Shown in pieces: positions 7,677 to 8,557 of a DNA stretch of 8,557 nt. The DNA is from Paracoccaceae bacterium. GTDB taxonomy: Bacteria; Pseudomonadota; Alphaproteobacteria; Rhodobacterales; Rhodobacteraceae. Position 1 is the stretch's first letter. Every line of letters starts with the position of its first letter. The stretch is from the NCBI GenBank assembly GCA_003535335.1, contig DOHJ01000018.1, positions 1 through 8,557 of the forward strand, read 5' to 3'. Both the position numbers and the translations under genes were made by a program. The notes under the pieces were generated by a model. The model did no database searches. It saw only the letters and a list, made by a program, of their open reading frames with translations, and was not told where the DNA came from.

Positions 7677-7680
7677 CTCC
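7677..7680 (-). promoter_or_regulatory. Ribosome binding site for the longer lptF start
   Basis: GGAG on the minus strand lies 7 nt before the ATG at 7669-7667. It competes with the purine-rich site further downstream for defining the LptF N-terminus. Confidence 0.5.
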
Positions 7681-7775
7681 AGACTAGCCGAAAAAAACCG
7701 GCAAATAAACTGCTATCTGGCGTTTTTGTTATGCAAAGGCTAGGAATAGCAAAACACTGCCTAAACCTTTCATTC

Positions 7776-7780
7776 AGGAG
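7776..7780 (+). promoter_or_regulatory. Ribosome binding site of pepA
   Basis: AGGAG lies 6 nt before the ATG at 7787 and fixes the pepA start. Confidence 0.85.
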
Positions 7781-7786
7781 ACCCCC

Positions 7787-8557
7787 ATGACCGATGCCCG
7801 CCAGATAGAATTCAAGGATATCGACCTAGACGAAATTGCCACTGCAAATGGCCGGATCACGGTATTTGTCGGGTTGGAAGGCCAGCTTGAGCAATGCGGC
7901 CGGCGGGTGAACCGGCTGTGTAAAGGGGCGCTGAAACGCTTTGCTGAATCCGACGAATTTGCTGCAATGAAAACCGGGCAGGGCCGCGATCTGGCTTATC
8001 CGGCGGGCTTGATTTGTGAAGCGCTGCAAGTGATTAAATTAAAACGCCGCCCCGATGTTCACGATGCCCGCCGCGCAGGGGCTGAAATTGCCAAAGCAGC
8101 CGGCAAGGCCGATCTGTTGATTTTGGCAGGCGGTCTTGGCCAAGTGGTTGAGATTTCATTCGGGCTTGCGATGCGTGGTTATGATTTCAATCGCCACAAA
8201 ACCAAATCACCCGATCCAATGGGACCGGCTTGCATCATGGTGAACAAGCCCGCAGAAATTACCGCGGCGTTTGACCCTAAAAGCGCCATTTCCAATGGGG
8301 TATTCTTTACCCGTGATTTGGTTAATGAACCCGCTAACATTCTGACAACAAACGAATTTGCATCCCGTTTGGATCAAATGAAAGAGTTGGGTCTAAAGGT
8401 TGAAATTCTGGAAGAAACCGACCTTGAAAAACTGGGCATGGGTGCGCTTTTGTCGGTCGGCCAAGGCTCTCCCAGCCCTTCAAAAGTCGTGGTAATGCAG
8501 TGGAATCGGGGCAAAACAGGGTACGCACCCTTGGCGCTGGTGGGCAAGGGCGTGGTC
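7787..8557 (+). CDS. pepA: Leucyl aminopeptidase (M17 family), 3' end outside window
   Basis: PepA is a cytoplasmic, two-metal, hexameric aminopeptidase that removes N-terminal residues from peptides; in E. coli it also binds DNA (cer recombination, carAB control). 257 codons are visible, starting ATG ACC GAT GCC with AGGAG 6 nt upstream, and the frame stays open to the edge. The first ~150 residues form the less conserved N-terminal (macro-like) domain, with LILAGGLGQVVEISFGLAMRGYDF. The M17 catalytic domain then begins: RDLVNEPANILTTNEFA, LEKLGMGALLSVGQGSPSPSKVVVMQWN and LALVGKGVV at the cut. The lysine in GKG (residue 254) corresponds to the E. coli metal ligand K270; the remaining ligands lie beyond the window. 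It is divergent from lptF, the same pairing as in E. coli. Confidence 0.95.
   Translation, partial: MTDARQIEFKDIDLDEIATANGRITVFVGLEGQLEQCGRRVNRLCKGALKRFAESDEFAAMKTGQGRDLAYPAGLICEALQVIKLKRRPDVHDARRAGAEIAKAAGKADLLILAGGLGQVVEISFGLAMRGYDFNRHKTKSPDPMGPACIMVNKPAEITAAFDPKSAISNGVFFTRDLVNEPANILTTNEFASRLDQMKELGLKVEILEETDLEKLGMGALLSVGQGSPSPSKVVVMQWNRGKTGYAPLALVGKGVV

Larger units (their letters stand above)
7670..7786. promoter_or_regulatory. Divergent lptF / pepA promoter region
   Basis: This 117-bp gap is the only sizeable intergenic stretch in the window, and the two divergent transcription units should both start here. It is A/T-richer than its surroundings, with a run of seven A at 7691-7697 and five T at 7723-7727. 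I see no strong sigma-70 box pair. Weak candidates are TTGTTA (7726-7731) with TAGCAA (7747-7752) toward pepA at a short 15-nt spacing, and on the minus strand TTGCAT (about 7736-7731) with TAGCAG 15 nt further on, toward lptF. A short inverted repeat, GCTA-ggaa-TAGC (7739-7750), sits centrally and could be an operator half-site pair or chance. Promoter function is inferred from gene arrangement rather than box quality. Confidence 0.5.

Noticed and set aside
7739..7750. GCTA-ggaa-TAGC inverted repeat as an operator
   Set aside because: Four-base arms are expected by chance; kept only as a remark under the divergent promoter region.
1..8557. Insertion sequences, CRISPR repeats, tRNA or rRNA genes, toxin-antitoxin or defence genes
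   Set aside because: None seen. The window is filled by housekeeping and envelope genes with continuous, uniform coding and no disrupted frames.

Overview
The window is an ordinary, tightly packed chromosomal locus from an alphaproteobacterium, most likely Rhodobacterales. This rests on recalled family resemblance, for example the RsmA N-terminus ([27 protein letters not shown]), the LptF N-terminus (ARFDRYLLSQLMV) and an LptD with an SCKVC motif. By eye the G+C content is about half, so a moderate-GC, probably marine member is plausible; no species can be named.

Layout. Bases 1-167 (+) are the C-terminal end of an unrecognised protein with a basic, proline-rich tail. It converges on a six-gene block on the minus strand. 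In transcription order, from about 7669 down to 175, the block is lptF, lptG, lptD, surA, pdxA and rsmA (ksgA). Junctions are ATGA, TGATG, a 13-nt gap, ATGA and a 51-nt gap, which suggests one operon with translational coupling. A 117-bp intergenic region (7670-7786) separates lptF from a divergent pepA (+), which runs off the right edge.

How the genes work together. LptF and LptG are the membrane subunits of the LptB2FG transporter that extracts lipopolysaccharide from the inner membrane. LptD is the outer-membrane barrel that inserts it at the cell surface. SurA is the periplasmic chaperone/prolyl isomerase that helps fold barrels such as LptD. PdxA (pyridoxal phosphate synthesis) and RsmA (16S rRNA dimethylation) are housekeeping genes that follow lptD-surA in E. 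coli as well. In E. coli, pepA/lptFG and lptD-surA-pdxA-rsmA are two separate loci; here they are joined.

I found no mobile element, CRISPR array, tRNA, rRNA or evident new system. Points worth checking are start-codon choices (surA, lptF, rsmA), the joined LPS-export operon, the LptD cysteine layout, the missing terminator between the convergent genes, and an apparent excess of the heptamer AAACCGG.
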